NCBI GenBank assembly: GCA_030017475.1
Contig: JASEIO010000027.1
Location: 1 to 21,891, forward strand
Length of the DNA stretch: 21,891 bases
From: a bacterium
GTDB lineage: Bacteria; UBA9089; JASEIO01
Direction: 5' to 3'
Position numbers and translations under genes: made by a program. The notes beneath the pieces were generated by a model. It did not search any database, was not told the DNA's origin, and saw nothing but the letters and a program-made list of their open reading frames with translations. Within the stretch, counting starts at the first letter, position 1, and the number at the start of each line of letters is the position of its first letter. Shown here in pieces: positions 15,660-21,891 of this stretch.

Positions 15660-17045
15660 ATGGAAAATGGAAAGATAATTACATTAAAAGGAAGAGATGC
15701 TATCTTGACAATCCTTTGTGGGGTTGTTCTTGGGTTGTTTAGTATCCTGAAACCGCAATATGTCTGGCTTATTCTTTTAATCCCCCTTATACTCATCTTT
15801 ATTACCTCCATATCCCTTTTTTTTCCTTTATTTATTGCTCTTAGAAGTTCTTTAGATATCTTTACTGATGTTGGTTTTTATATAGGACCAATGAATCTTA
15901 ATGTTCCTTCATTCTTTACCATCTTCATCATAGGGGTAGCCTCTCTCTATCTTGGTGTAATGGCTCTCAAGGGTAAAACAATCAAGATACATAAGATATC
16001 TGTGCTTTTTGGAATTTGGATCCTTCTTTTAACACCTTTTGTCTTTCTTTCTATTCGAAATTTTGGCTTTCGAGGATTGATATCACTTAGAGAATGGATG
16101 CGACTTTTCAGTATCTTTATACTCTTTCTTTTGTCTTACAATCTTGTAAGAAGGGAAAATAGAAAAAGGTTCTTAAATCTTCTATTTTTATCCTTACTTG
16201 TCCCCTTATCAAGTGGATTATATCAACTTATCACCCATACTGGAATGTTTGTAAAGGGTATTCATAGGATATATGGTAGTATAGCACATCCAAATGCCTT
16301 TTCCCTTTATTTAATCCTTTTTATTGGAATAACCTATTGGAAGCTAAAAATGTCTCGCCACATCCTTTGGTATCTATTGCTTTTAATAGAACTTGTAGCC
16401 TTGATAGCAACTTTCAGTCTATCTGGATATATAATGTTTAGTATCCTTTCTCTATTTCTGCTTTTAAAGGAAAGAAAGGGACAGGAGATATTAATAGCAT
16501 TTATAATAGTTTTATTTATCTTTGCATTTTCTACCAATCAGCAATTTCAAAAAAGGTGGGAAAGGGTTAAGCTGATCAATATAGACACTATAAAAGAGAA
16601 GAAGGTAGTTGATTCCTTTACCTGGAGGATTGTTAATTGGTGTAACTTACTTTCCCTTTGGAAAGAAAAGGCCTTTTTTGGGTACGGTCTCCAGACTACA
16701 CCTATCATAAATCCTTGGAAGATACCAGATGAAGGAATAGGCTATGCACCACATAATGACTTCCTAAGATATTTGGTGGAGACAGGGTTAATTGGATTCA
16801 CGTTCTATTCTGTTTTTGTATTCCTTGTTGGTTACTATCTTTTTAAAGAATATCGATCATCTACTACCTTGTACCCAAAAACATTCCTATATACGCTCCT
16901 TGGGGTCTTCATTTCATGGCAGATAGGAAGTTGGGTTGACAATTTTATAACATCCACCACCTTCCAATATTATTTCTGGGTTTTCCTTGCTGTTGCTTTG
17001 AAGTCCAATGGATTGCAAGGAAAGGATGAAGAAAAGGATGGGTGA
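15660..17045 (+). CDS. Second O-antigen polymerase/ligase-like membrane protein
   Basis: A 461-residue protein with about 11-12 hydrophobic helices. The periplasmic loop contains IYGSIAHPNAFSLYL near residue 208 and, in the second half, FFGYGLQTTP and APHNDFLRYLVETGLIGFTFY. This histidine-containing arrangement is characteristic of the Wzy_C/O-antigen ligase superfamily and EpsF/ExoQ-like polymerases. It differs clearly from the protein at 6799-8019, so it is not a recent duplicate. It probably polymerises the repeat units or ligates the product. It ends in an overlap with the following glycosyltransferase gene. Confidence 0.83.
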   Translation: MENGKIITLKGRDAILTILCGVVLGLFSILKPQYVWLILLIPLILIFITSISLFFPLFIALRSSLDIFTDVGFYIGPMNLNVPSFFTIFIIGVASLYLGVMALKGKTIKIHKISVLFGIWILLLTPFVFLSIRNFGFRGLISLREWMRLFSIFILFLLSYNLVRRENRKRFLNLLFLSLLVPLSSGLYQLITHTGMFVKGIHRIYGSIAHPNAFSLYLILFIGITYWKLKMSRHILWYLLLLIELVALIATFSLSGYIMFSILSLFLLLKERKGQEILIAFIIVLFIFAFSTNQQFQKRWERVKLINIDTIKEKKVVDSFTWRIVNWCNLLSLWKEKAFFGYGLQTTPIINPWKIPDEGIGYAPHNDFLRYLVETGLIGFTFYSVFVFLVGYYLFKEYRSSTTLYPKTFLYTLLGVFISWQIGSWVDNFITSTTFQYYFWVFLAVALKSNGLQGKDEEKDG

Positions 17046-18225
17046 GATTACCCTTTTAACTATTTATCCAATAGACGATAAAGGAGAAAAGATAGGAGGA
17101 ATAGAAGAGATTATTCGTTCCTTAGTGAAATATGCCCCTTCTGATTTTAACATTGAAATAGTAGGGATTACAGATAATATAAAGGTAGGAAAATGGCATA
17201 ATATCACCTTTAATGGTAAAAGGATTAGGTTTTTCCCTGTGTTAAAGGTTGTTGATCCTAATAGGGCCTCTATAATTCCTTTAACCCTTCGCTTCTCCTT
17301 AGTACTATTCTGTTTAAAAGATAGAATTGATTTTAGAGACCGAATCATTATCTTCCATCGGTTGGAGCCAGCGTATGTTTTAAAAAATATCGAAGAAAAA
17401 AAGATCCTTTTTGTCCATGGAAACATTAAGAATTTCCAAAATAGATACTGTGAAAGCAGGTGGAGGAATTTCCCAAAGATATATTTCTTGATCGAACCCT
17501 TTTTCATAAAGGATATGAAGAAGATATTTGTGGTAAGCGAAGAAGGTACAGAATATTATAAAGATAGATACCCAGAATATTCCGACCGATTTGAATTTCT
17601 TCCGACTTGGTATGATCCAAAGACCTTCTATAAGATGGAAGACATTGATAAAGAAAGGATTTTAGGACATTATGGAATTCCAGATAAGGGACCGATCATC
17701 CTTTTTGTTGGTCGTTTAGAACTGCCAAAAGACCCATTTTTATTAATAGAATCCTTCTATCTTATCAATAGAACATACGAGGATGCCTTTTTGGTTCTTG
17801 TTGGAGAAGGTCGATTAAAGAACAAGGTAATTCAGAAGGTAAAAGAATTAGGGCTTTTAAAAAGGGTAATTTTTCTTGGAAAAAAGACACCTTTTGAGGT
17901 TTCCCAATTGATAAATATCTCCAACCTAATGATCCTCTCTTCAGCATTTGAAGGTATGCCTCGTATAGCTTTGGAATCCTTAGCCTGTGGTTTACCAGTT
18001 GTAGCTACTAATGTAGGAGAGATTCATTTGATAGTAAAGGATGGTGTATCAGGAAAACTTGTTTCTTCAAGAGATCCAAGTGATCTCGCTAAGGCAGCAA
18101 TTGAGGTTATCTCTTCTCCACCTTCTGTTTTTTCATGTAAGAAAATTGTCTCTCATTATTCTCAAACAAAGGTGCTTCCACATCTTTATAATAAGATTAA
18201 GGAGATACAAGGTGATGAATTTTGA
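17038..18225 (+). CDS. Family 4 glycosyltransferase (GT-B fold)
   Basis: A retaining glycosyltransferase, cytoplasmic or membrane-associated. The donor-binding half is well conserved: ILFVGRLELPKDPFLLIES, ALVLVGEG-type segment FLVLVGEGRLKNKV, RVIFLGKKTPFEV, and the E-x7-E region SSAFEGMPRIALESLACG with LPVVATNVGEI. The acceptor half has the expected N-terminal GEKIGGIEEIIRSLVKY. Several in-frame ATGs exist (17008, 17026, 17038). I prefer 17038, which overlaps the previous stop by eight bases, but the SD evidence does not decide. The gene ends next to a strong SD for a tiny open frame. Confidence 0.86.
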   Translation: MGEITLLTIYPIDDKGEKIGGIEEIIRSLVKYAPSDFNIEIVGITDNIKVGKWHNITFNGKRIRFFPVLKVVDPNRASIIPLTLRFSLVLFCLKDRIDFRDRIIIFHRLEPAYVLKNIEEKKILFVHGNIKNFQNRYCESRWRNFPKIYFLIEPFFIKDMKKIFVVSEEGTEYYKDRYPEYSDRFEFLPTWYDPKTFYKMEDIDKERILGHYGIPDKGPIILFVGRLELPKDPFLLIESFYLINRTYEDAFLVLVGEGRLKNKVIQKVKELGLLKRVIFLGKKTPFEVSQLINISNLMILSSAFEGMPRIALESLACGLPVVATNVGEIHLIVKDGVSGKLVSSRDPSDLAKAAIEVISSPPSVFSCKKIVSHYSQTKVLPHLYNKIKEIQGDEF

Positions 18226-18292
18226 TAAGGAATATTTCAAAAGGTATGAGGAAAGGAATATCTTTGGTTTAGAAGATGAAGATCGGTATTGA
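18215..18292 (+). pseudogene. 25-codon open frame with strong ribosome site, probable gene-start relic
   Basis: The ATG at 18215 has AAGGAGAT eight bases upstream and overlaps the end of the preceding gene. It encodes MNFDKEYFKRYEERNIFGLE, which looks like the start of a longer protein, perhaps a methyltransferase. The last codons are simply the start of the next gene read in another frame. I think a deletion fused this start to the GT4 gene that begins at 18276. It could also serve as a leader that couples translation. Confidence 0.4.
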
Positions 18293-19388
18293 TGCCACTT
18301 CCCTCTGTAGAAGGATTACAGGAATTGAATATTACACACTGAATCTAATAAAGAATATCCTTGAAATGGATAAGGAGAATGAGTATGTAATCCTTTTTCG
18401 GAAAGAGATTCATCCAGAATTGATGAAATTTAGGGGAATTGGAAAGTTCTTGATTTGCCCAATCAATAACCAGATATTTTGTGAACAGATATGGCTTCCA
18501 TATATCTCTTGGAAAGAGGGTTTAGATTTAATCCATTTTCCTGCCTTTCCACCAGGGTTATTCTTTTTTAAAAAACATATTGTAACTATTCATGACGCAA
18601 CGATTTGGAAATATCCCCATACCCTTTCTTGGAAAGGCAGATTTTATATGAGACCACTTACCATTTTAGCATCAAAGCGGGCAGAAATGATTATAACTCC
18701 ATCTGAAAATTCAAAAAGAGAGATCATTGAATATGCAAAGGTGCGAGAAGAAAAGGTAGTAAATACAAAGGAGGGAATAGATGAAAGATTTATGCCTATA
18801 AAACAAAAGGATAGGCTTGAAGAGATAAGGAAGAAGTATGGATTACCCATAAGGTTTATCCTATCAGTGTGTTCTCTTGAACCAAGAAAGAATCTATTGA
18901 CTCTAATAGAGGCGTATAAGATATTAAGAGATAAAGACCCAAATCTAAGATTGGTGTTGGTTGGAAGAAAGGCATGGGGTAATGATGCAATCTTGAGGAG
19001 GATTGAAGAATTAGGGTTAAAAGACGAACTTTTCCTTACTGGATATATCCCTATTGAAGATCTGGTTTACATATACAACCTTGCAGAATTGTTTGTATAT
19101 CCTTCTATCTATGAAGGATTTGGTTTACCTCCTTTAGAGGCCATGGCCTGTGATTGCCCTGTTATTACCTCAAACACCTCTTCTCTTCCTGAAGTAGTTG
19201 GAGATGCTGCCATTTTAGTAGATCCACTGGATGTAGATAATCTTTCGGAAAGTATTTATAGGGTCTTAAATGATGAGTATCTAAAAAAGGCTATAAGATG
19301 TAGAGGTATAGAAAGGGTAAAAGAATTTTCCTGGGAAAAAAGTGTCCGAGAGACTCTAAGGGTTTATAAGAAGGTATCTTTAGGATAG
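18276..19388 (+). CDS. Family 4 glycosyltransferase, mannosyltransferase-like
   Basis: A retaining GT-B enzyme of 370 residues. The N-terminus [20 protein letters not shown] is the usual acceptor loop of WbaZ/MtfB-like mannosyltransferases. Then come [34 protein letters not shown] near residue 142, [17 protein letters not shown] near 196, [13 protein letters not shown] and the E-x7-E region [19 protein letters not shown]. All donor-site motifs are present, so it should be active. Mannose as donor is only suggested by family resemblance. It starts inside the small open frame 18215-18292 and is followed two bases later by the GT26 gene. Confidence 0.88.
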   Translation: MKIGIDATSLCRRITGIEYYTLNLIKNILEMDKENEYVILFRKEIHPELMKFRGIGKFLICPINNQIFCEQIWLPYISWKEGLDLIHFPAFPPGLFFFKKHIVTIHDATIWKYPHTLSWKGRFYMRPLTILASKRAEMIITPSENSKREIIEYAKVREEKVVNTKEGIDERFMPIKQKDRLEEIRKKYGLPIRFILSVCSLEPRKNLLTLIEAYKILRDKDPNLRLVLVGRKAWGNDAILRRIEELGLKDELFLTGYIPIEDLVYIYNLAELFVYPSIYEGFGLPPLEAMACDCPVITSNTSSLPEVVGDAAILVDPLDVDNLSESIYRVLNDEYLKKAIRCRGIERVKEFSWEKSVRETLRVYKKVSLG

Positions 19389-19390
19389 AG

Positions 19391-20152
19391 ATGAAAGTAA
19401 ATATCATGGGTATTGATATAGATAGTATAGGTTTTGAAGAGGCAATAGAGAGGATTGAAGGATTCATCTCTCAACGTAGTATCCACTATATAGTTACCCC
19501 AAATGTTGATCATCTAATTAAATTGCAGAAAGATGAGGAGTTTAGGGAAATATATAAAAATGCAAGTATGGTTTTACCTGATGGGGTTCCACTTCTTTGG
19601 GCTGGAAGATTCTTGGGAACACCTTTAAAAGAGAAGGTCTCTGGCTCTGATCTATTTCCTGCACTTTGCAAGGTATCTTCTGAAAAAGGATATAGATTGT
19701 TCTTTTTAGGCTCAACAGACCATGTGCTTAAAAAGGTTTGCAAAATACTGAAGAGTAGATATCCAAATTTAAAGATTACTGGAGCCTATGCCCCATCATT
19801 TAAGATAATGGAGAACAAAAAGGAAAATGAAGAGATCATAAGGATGATTAAGAGTAAAAGACCAGACATCCTATTTGTAGGTTTGGGTGCACCAAAACAG
19901 GAGAGATGGATCTATAGGAATTTAAAAAGGATAAATGTACCAGTAAGTATTGGAATAGGTATCTCTTTTGATTATATGGCAGGAGAGATTAGAAGGGCAC
20001 CAAAATGGATGCAAAGGATAGGACTTGAATGGTTTTATAGACTATTACAAGAACCAAAAAGGCTTTGGAAACGATACCTAATAGATGACATGAAGTTTTT
20101 CTATTATATCCTTTTGCAAAAACTTGATAAGAGATTTTTGAATGGAGGGTGA
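19391..20152 (+). CDS. WecG/TagA/CpsF family glycosyltransferase (GT26)
   Basis: Adds the second sugar to an undecaprenyl-pyrophosphate-linked monosaccharide; known members transfer ManNAc or ManNAcA. Residues expected from TagA are visible: T36 in VTPNVDHL and D64 in LPDGVPLLW, then KVSGSDLFP near residue 82, YRLFFLGS, and PDILFVGLGAPKQERW. The C-terminal FDYMAGEIRRAPKWMQRIGLEWFYRL is strongly conserved, and basic residues after it may help membrane contact. Length is 253 residues, normal. It sits directly before the gene for the initiating phosphotransferase, which fits its role as the next enzyme in the pathway. Confidence 0.92.
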   Translation: MKVNIMGIDIDSIGFEEAIERIEGFISQRSIHYIVTPNVDHLIKLQKDEEFREIYKNASMVLPDGVPLLWAGRFLGTPLKEKVSGSDLFPALCKVSSEKGYRLFFLGSTDHVLKKVCKILKSRYPNLKITGAYAPSFKIMENKKENEEIIRMIKSKRPDILFVGLGAPKQERWIYRNLKRINVPVSIGIGISFDYMAGEIRRAPKWMQRIGLEWFYRLLQEPKRLWKRYLIDDMKFFYYILLQKLDKRFLNGG

Positions 20153-20153
20153 A

Positions 20154-21581
20154 GTGTTTAAAGAGCAAAATAGAAAGTTTGTTTTACTCTTCTTTATAGG
20201 CGATACCTTAACTATTATTCTCTCTTTTATTGTGACATATTATTTACGTAACTCAATTAGGAAGGTAATATTCACTGAATTACCTGAACTTTACCCTTTT
20301 CATTATTACTATATTAGATTATTGCCTCTAATTGTACCTATTTTCTGGGGATGCTTTTTCTCCTTAGGTCTTTACAAGTCCATGAGGTTTAAATCATCGT
20401 GGAAGGAGTTATTTGATGCTGTTAAAGGATGTACCCTGGGAATATTTTCCTTTCTTTTCTTTACCTTTTTCTTAAAAATGGAGTTTTTAAGTAGGACATT
20501 TCTTCTCTTATTTTGGTTTATTTCAATAATCTTTGTCACTCTCTCTAGGTTAGCCCTAAAATTTAGCATTTGGTTATCATACAAAAAAGGTTATAATCAT
20601 CGGAATATACTAATAGTTGGAAGTGGAGAGATGGCAAAGAATGTAGCCACAAATCTTCGAAACCATCCAGAGTTTGGGTTTAAGGTTGTGGGTTTCATTA
20701 AGGATGGTTCTTTAGAAGAAACCAAGGTTCCACCCCAAAAGATTATCGGAACAGTTAAGGATTTACCAAATATCTTACATAACAATGTTATCGATGAGGT
20801 AGTATATGCTGTCCCTTTAAATATATGTGAGAAGATGGCTGGGAGTATAAGGCTATGCGAATTGGAGGGGATTAAGGTCAGAATAGTAGCCGATTTCTTT
20901 GAACGTACACTGGCTCGTGCACGGGCTGATGACATTGATGGAATTCCCCTTGTGAGTCTTGAATCGGGTCCATCGCAAGAATTGGCTCTATTAATAAAAA
21001 GGATGATTGATATTATAGTTTCTGCCTTACTTATTATCTTACTTTCACCATTCTTTTTATTAATTGCCGTATTGATAAAGCTTGATTCAAATGGTCCTGT
21101 CTTCTTCACCCAAGAAAGAGTTGGTCGTAATGGAAGAAGATTTAAGTGTTTAAAGTTTAGGTCAATGGTTGTAAATGCAGAGGAATTATTATCGGAAGTT
21201 AAGGATCTGAATGAGGTAGCTGGACCTGTTTTTAAAATCAAGGATGATCCAAGGATTACAGGAATTGGACGTTTCTTAAGAAAAACGAGTATAGATGAAC
21301 TCCCTCAACTTATAAATGTCCTAAAAGGAGAGATGAGTTTAGTAGGACCTCGTCCTCCAATACCTTTTGAGGTTGAGAAATATGATGACTGGCAAAGAAG
21401 GCGTCTTTCAATGAGACCAGGTCTTACCTGTATTTGGCAAGTCTCAGGTAGATCGAATATCCCTTTTGAGCGCTGGATGGAGATGGATTTGAACTATATC
21501 GATAATTGGTCATTATGGCTTGACCTTAAACTTTTACTAAAGACAATTCCAGCCGTGTTAAAAGGAACTGGCTCCCATTAA
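20154..21581 (+). CDS. Polyprenyl-phosphate sugar-1-phosphate transferase (WcaJ/WbaP type)
   Basis: Initiates the glycan by moving a sugar-1-phosphate (for example galactose- or glucose-1-phosphate) onto undecaprenyl phosphate. The N-terminal third has four or five hydrophobic helices, then a CoA-binding-like domain (NILIVGSGEMAKNVA). The C-terminal catalytic domain starts with KRMIDIIVSALLIILLSP. It continues through FTQERVGRNGRRFKCLKFRSM, TSIDELPQLINVLKGEMSLVGPRPP and MRPGLTCIWQVSGRS, including the DE pair and GPRPP signature. The GTG at 20154 with GGAGGG five bases upstream is my start; an ATG four codons earlier is possible. The upstream stop lies at the same spot. No downstream terminator was evident. 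Confidence 0.92.
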   Translation: MFKEQNRKFVLLFFIGDTLTIILSFIVTYYLRNSIRKVIFTELPELYPFHYYYIRLLPLIVPIFWGCFFSLGLYKSMRFKSSWKELFDAVKGCTLGIFSFLFFTFFLKMEFLSRTFLLLFWFISIIFVTLSRLALKFSIWLSYKKGYNHRNILIVGSGEMAKNVATNLRNHPEFGFKVVGFIKDGSLEETKVPPQKIIGTVKDLPNILHNNVIDEVVYAVPLNICEKMAGSIRLCELEGIKVRIVADFFERTLARARADDIDGIPLVSLESGPSQELALLIKRMIDIIVSALLIILLSPFFLLIAVLIKLDSNGPVFFTQERVGRNGRRFKCLKFRSMVVNAEELLSEVKDLNEVAGPVFKIKDDPRITGIGRFLRKTSIDELPQLINVLKGEMSLVGPRPPIPFEVEKYDDWQRRRLSMRPGLTCIWQVSGRSNIPFERWMEMDLNYIDNWSLWLDLKLLLKTIPAVLKGTGSH

Positions 21582-21808
21582 TCTCCTCTTCGCTTTACCT
21601 ATCAATCCCCCAAAATTTTCTGAAACTTACCCACATCTTTGTAGAGCCATGAAATAACTAATAATTAAAACATTTTGCTTGAGGGAATTTGAAGGATAAA
21701 GGTTTGGAATTACAAGTAAGTTTTTTAGCACCCTGGAAACAAAAAATATCTTTAAGTTTTCCTCCTTTTTGTGTCGATATATTTAGAAAAAAAGAAAGGG
21801 GGAAAGGG

Positions 21809-21891
21809 ATGGAGTTAGATATTAAGAGTAATCAAGCCTTGGATAGATTCCTGGCTGATTTTGGAGATATATTTAATGATAAGCGGGAAGC
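21809..21891 (+). CDS. Partial gene, N-terminal 27 codons, possibly a transposase
   Basis: The frame opens at an ATG at 21809 behind a strong GGGGGAAAGGG and runs off the window. Residues such as ALDRFLADFGDIFNDKRE resemble the start of IS701-like DDE transposases (a short helix followed by F-x-D-x-F), but only a few residues can be compared. The 227 bases before it hold no gene or clear terminator, which would fit the outer end of an insertion sequence. Inverted ends could not be identified. Confidence 0.4.
   Translation, partial: MELDIKSNQALDRFLADFGDIFNDKRE

Noticed and set aside
20597-21241. 214-codon minus-strand open frame
   Set aside because: It lies entirely over the conserved phosphotransferase domain and has no independent support.

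Overview
The window is AT-rich bacterial DNA with tightly packed genes, Shine-Dalgarno starts and frequent GTG/TTG start codons. The long polysaccharide cluster (flippase, polymerase-like proteins, polyprenyl-phosphate sugar transferase) points to a Gram-negative-type envelope, probably an uncultured lineage. I cannot name the phylum from sequence alone. No rRNA, tRNA or CRISPR array was seen.

Left part (1-5560). A cut-off gene for an exported or membrane-anchored protein lies on the minus strand (1-144). It is followed by about 525 bases with no intact gene but with several small stem-loops (253-352) and repeats with an AGGAG core. Then comes a complete minus-strand liv operon: periplasmic binding lipoprotein, permeases LivH and LivM, and ATPases LivG and LivF. 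This is a branched-chain amino acid (HAAT family) importer, with a sigma70-like promoter at 5484-5512.

Right part (5531-21581). A divergent plus-strand promoter (TTGATA, 17-base spacer, TATAAT) starts a compact unit: YfcE-like phosphodiesterase, histidine phosphatase, O-antigen polymerase/ligase-like membrane protein and GDP-L-fucose synthase. After the insert described below, the cluster continues with a Wzx-type flippase, a frameshifted SAM methyltransferase, a glycosyltransferase stub, a GT2 enzyme, a second polymerase/ligase-like protein, two GT4 enzymes, a WecG/TagA-type GT26 enzyme and a polyprenyl-phosphate sugar-1-phosphate transferase. Together these would start a glycan on undecaprenyl phosphate, extend it, flip it and polymerise or ligate it.

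Insert (about 8985-12395). The cluster is interrupted by accessory DNA. It holds a possible nucleotidyltransferase remnant, a tyrosine recombinase pseudogene with three frameshifts, a TPR-protein gene, and an attC-like imperfect palindrome of about 89 bases. Next are an EcoRV-family restriction endonuclease and the first ~38 codons of its adenine methyltransferase, which then breaks off just before the flippase. The TPR gene is bounded on both sides by the matching motif GTTATnnGCCAT, which suggests a mobile cassette of about 1.46 kb. An apparently intact nuclease gene beside a broken methyltransferase is the most notable point of the window. The nuclease carries Glu at both positions where EcoRV has catalytic Asp.

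The right edge (21809-21891) holds the start of another gene, perhaps a transposase.
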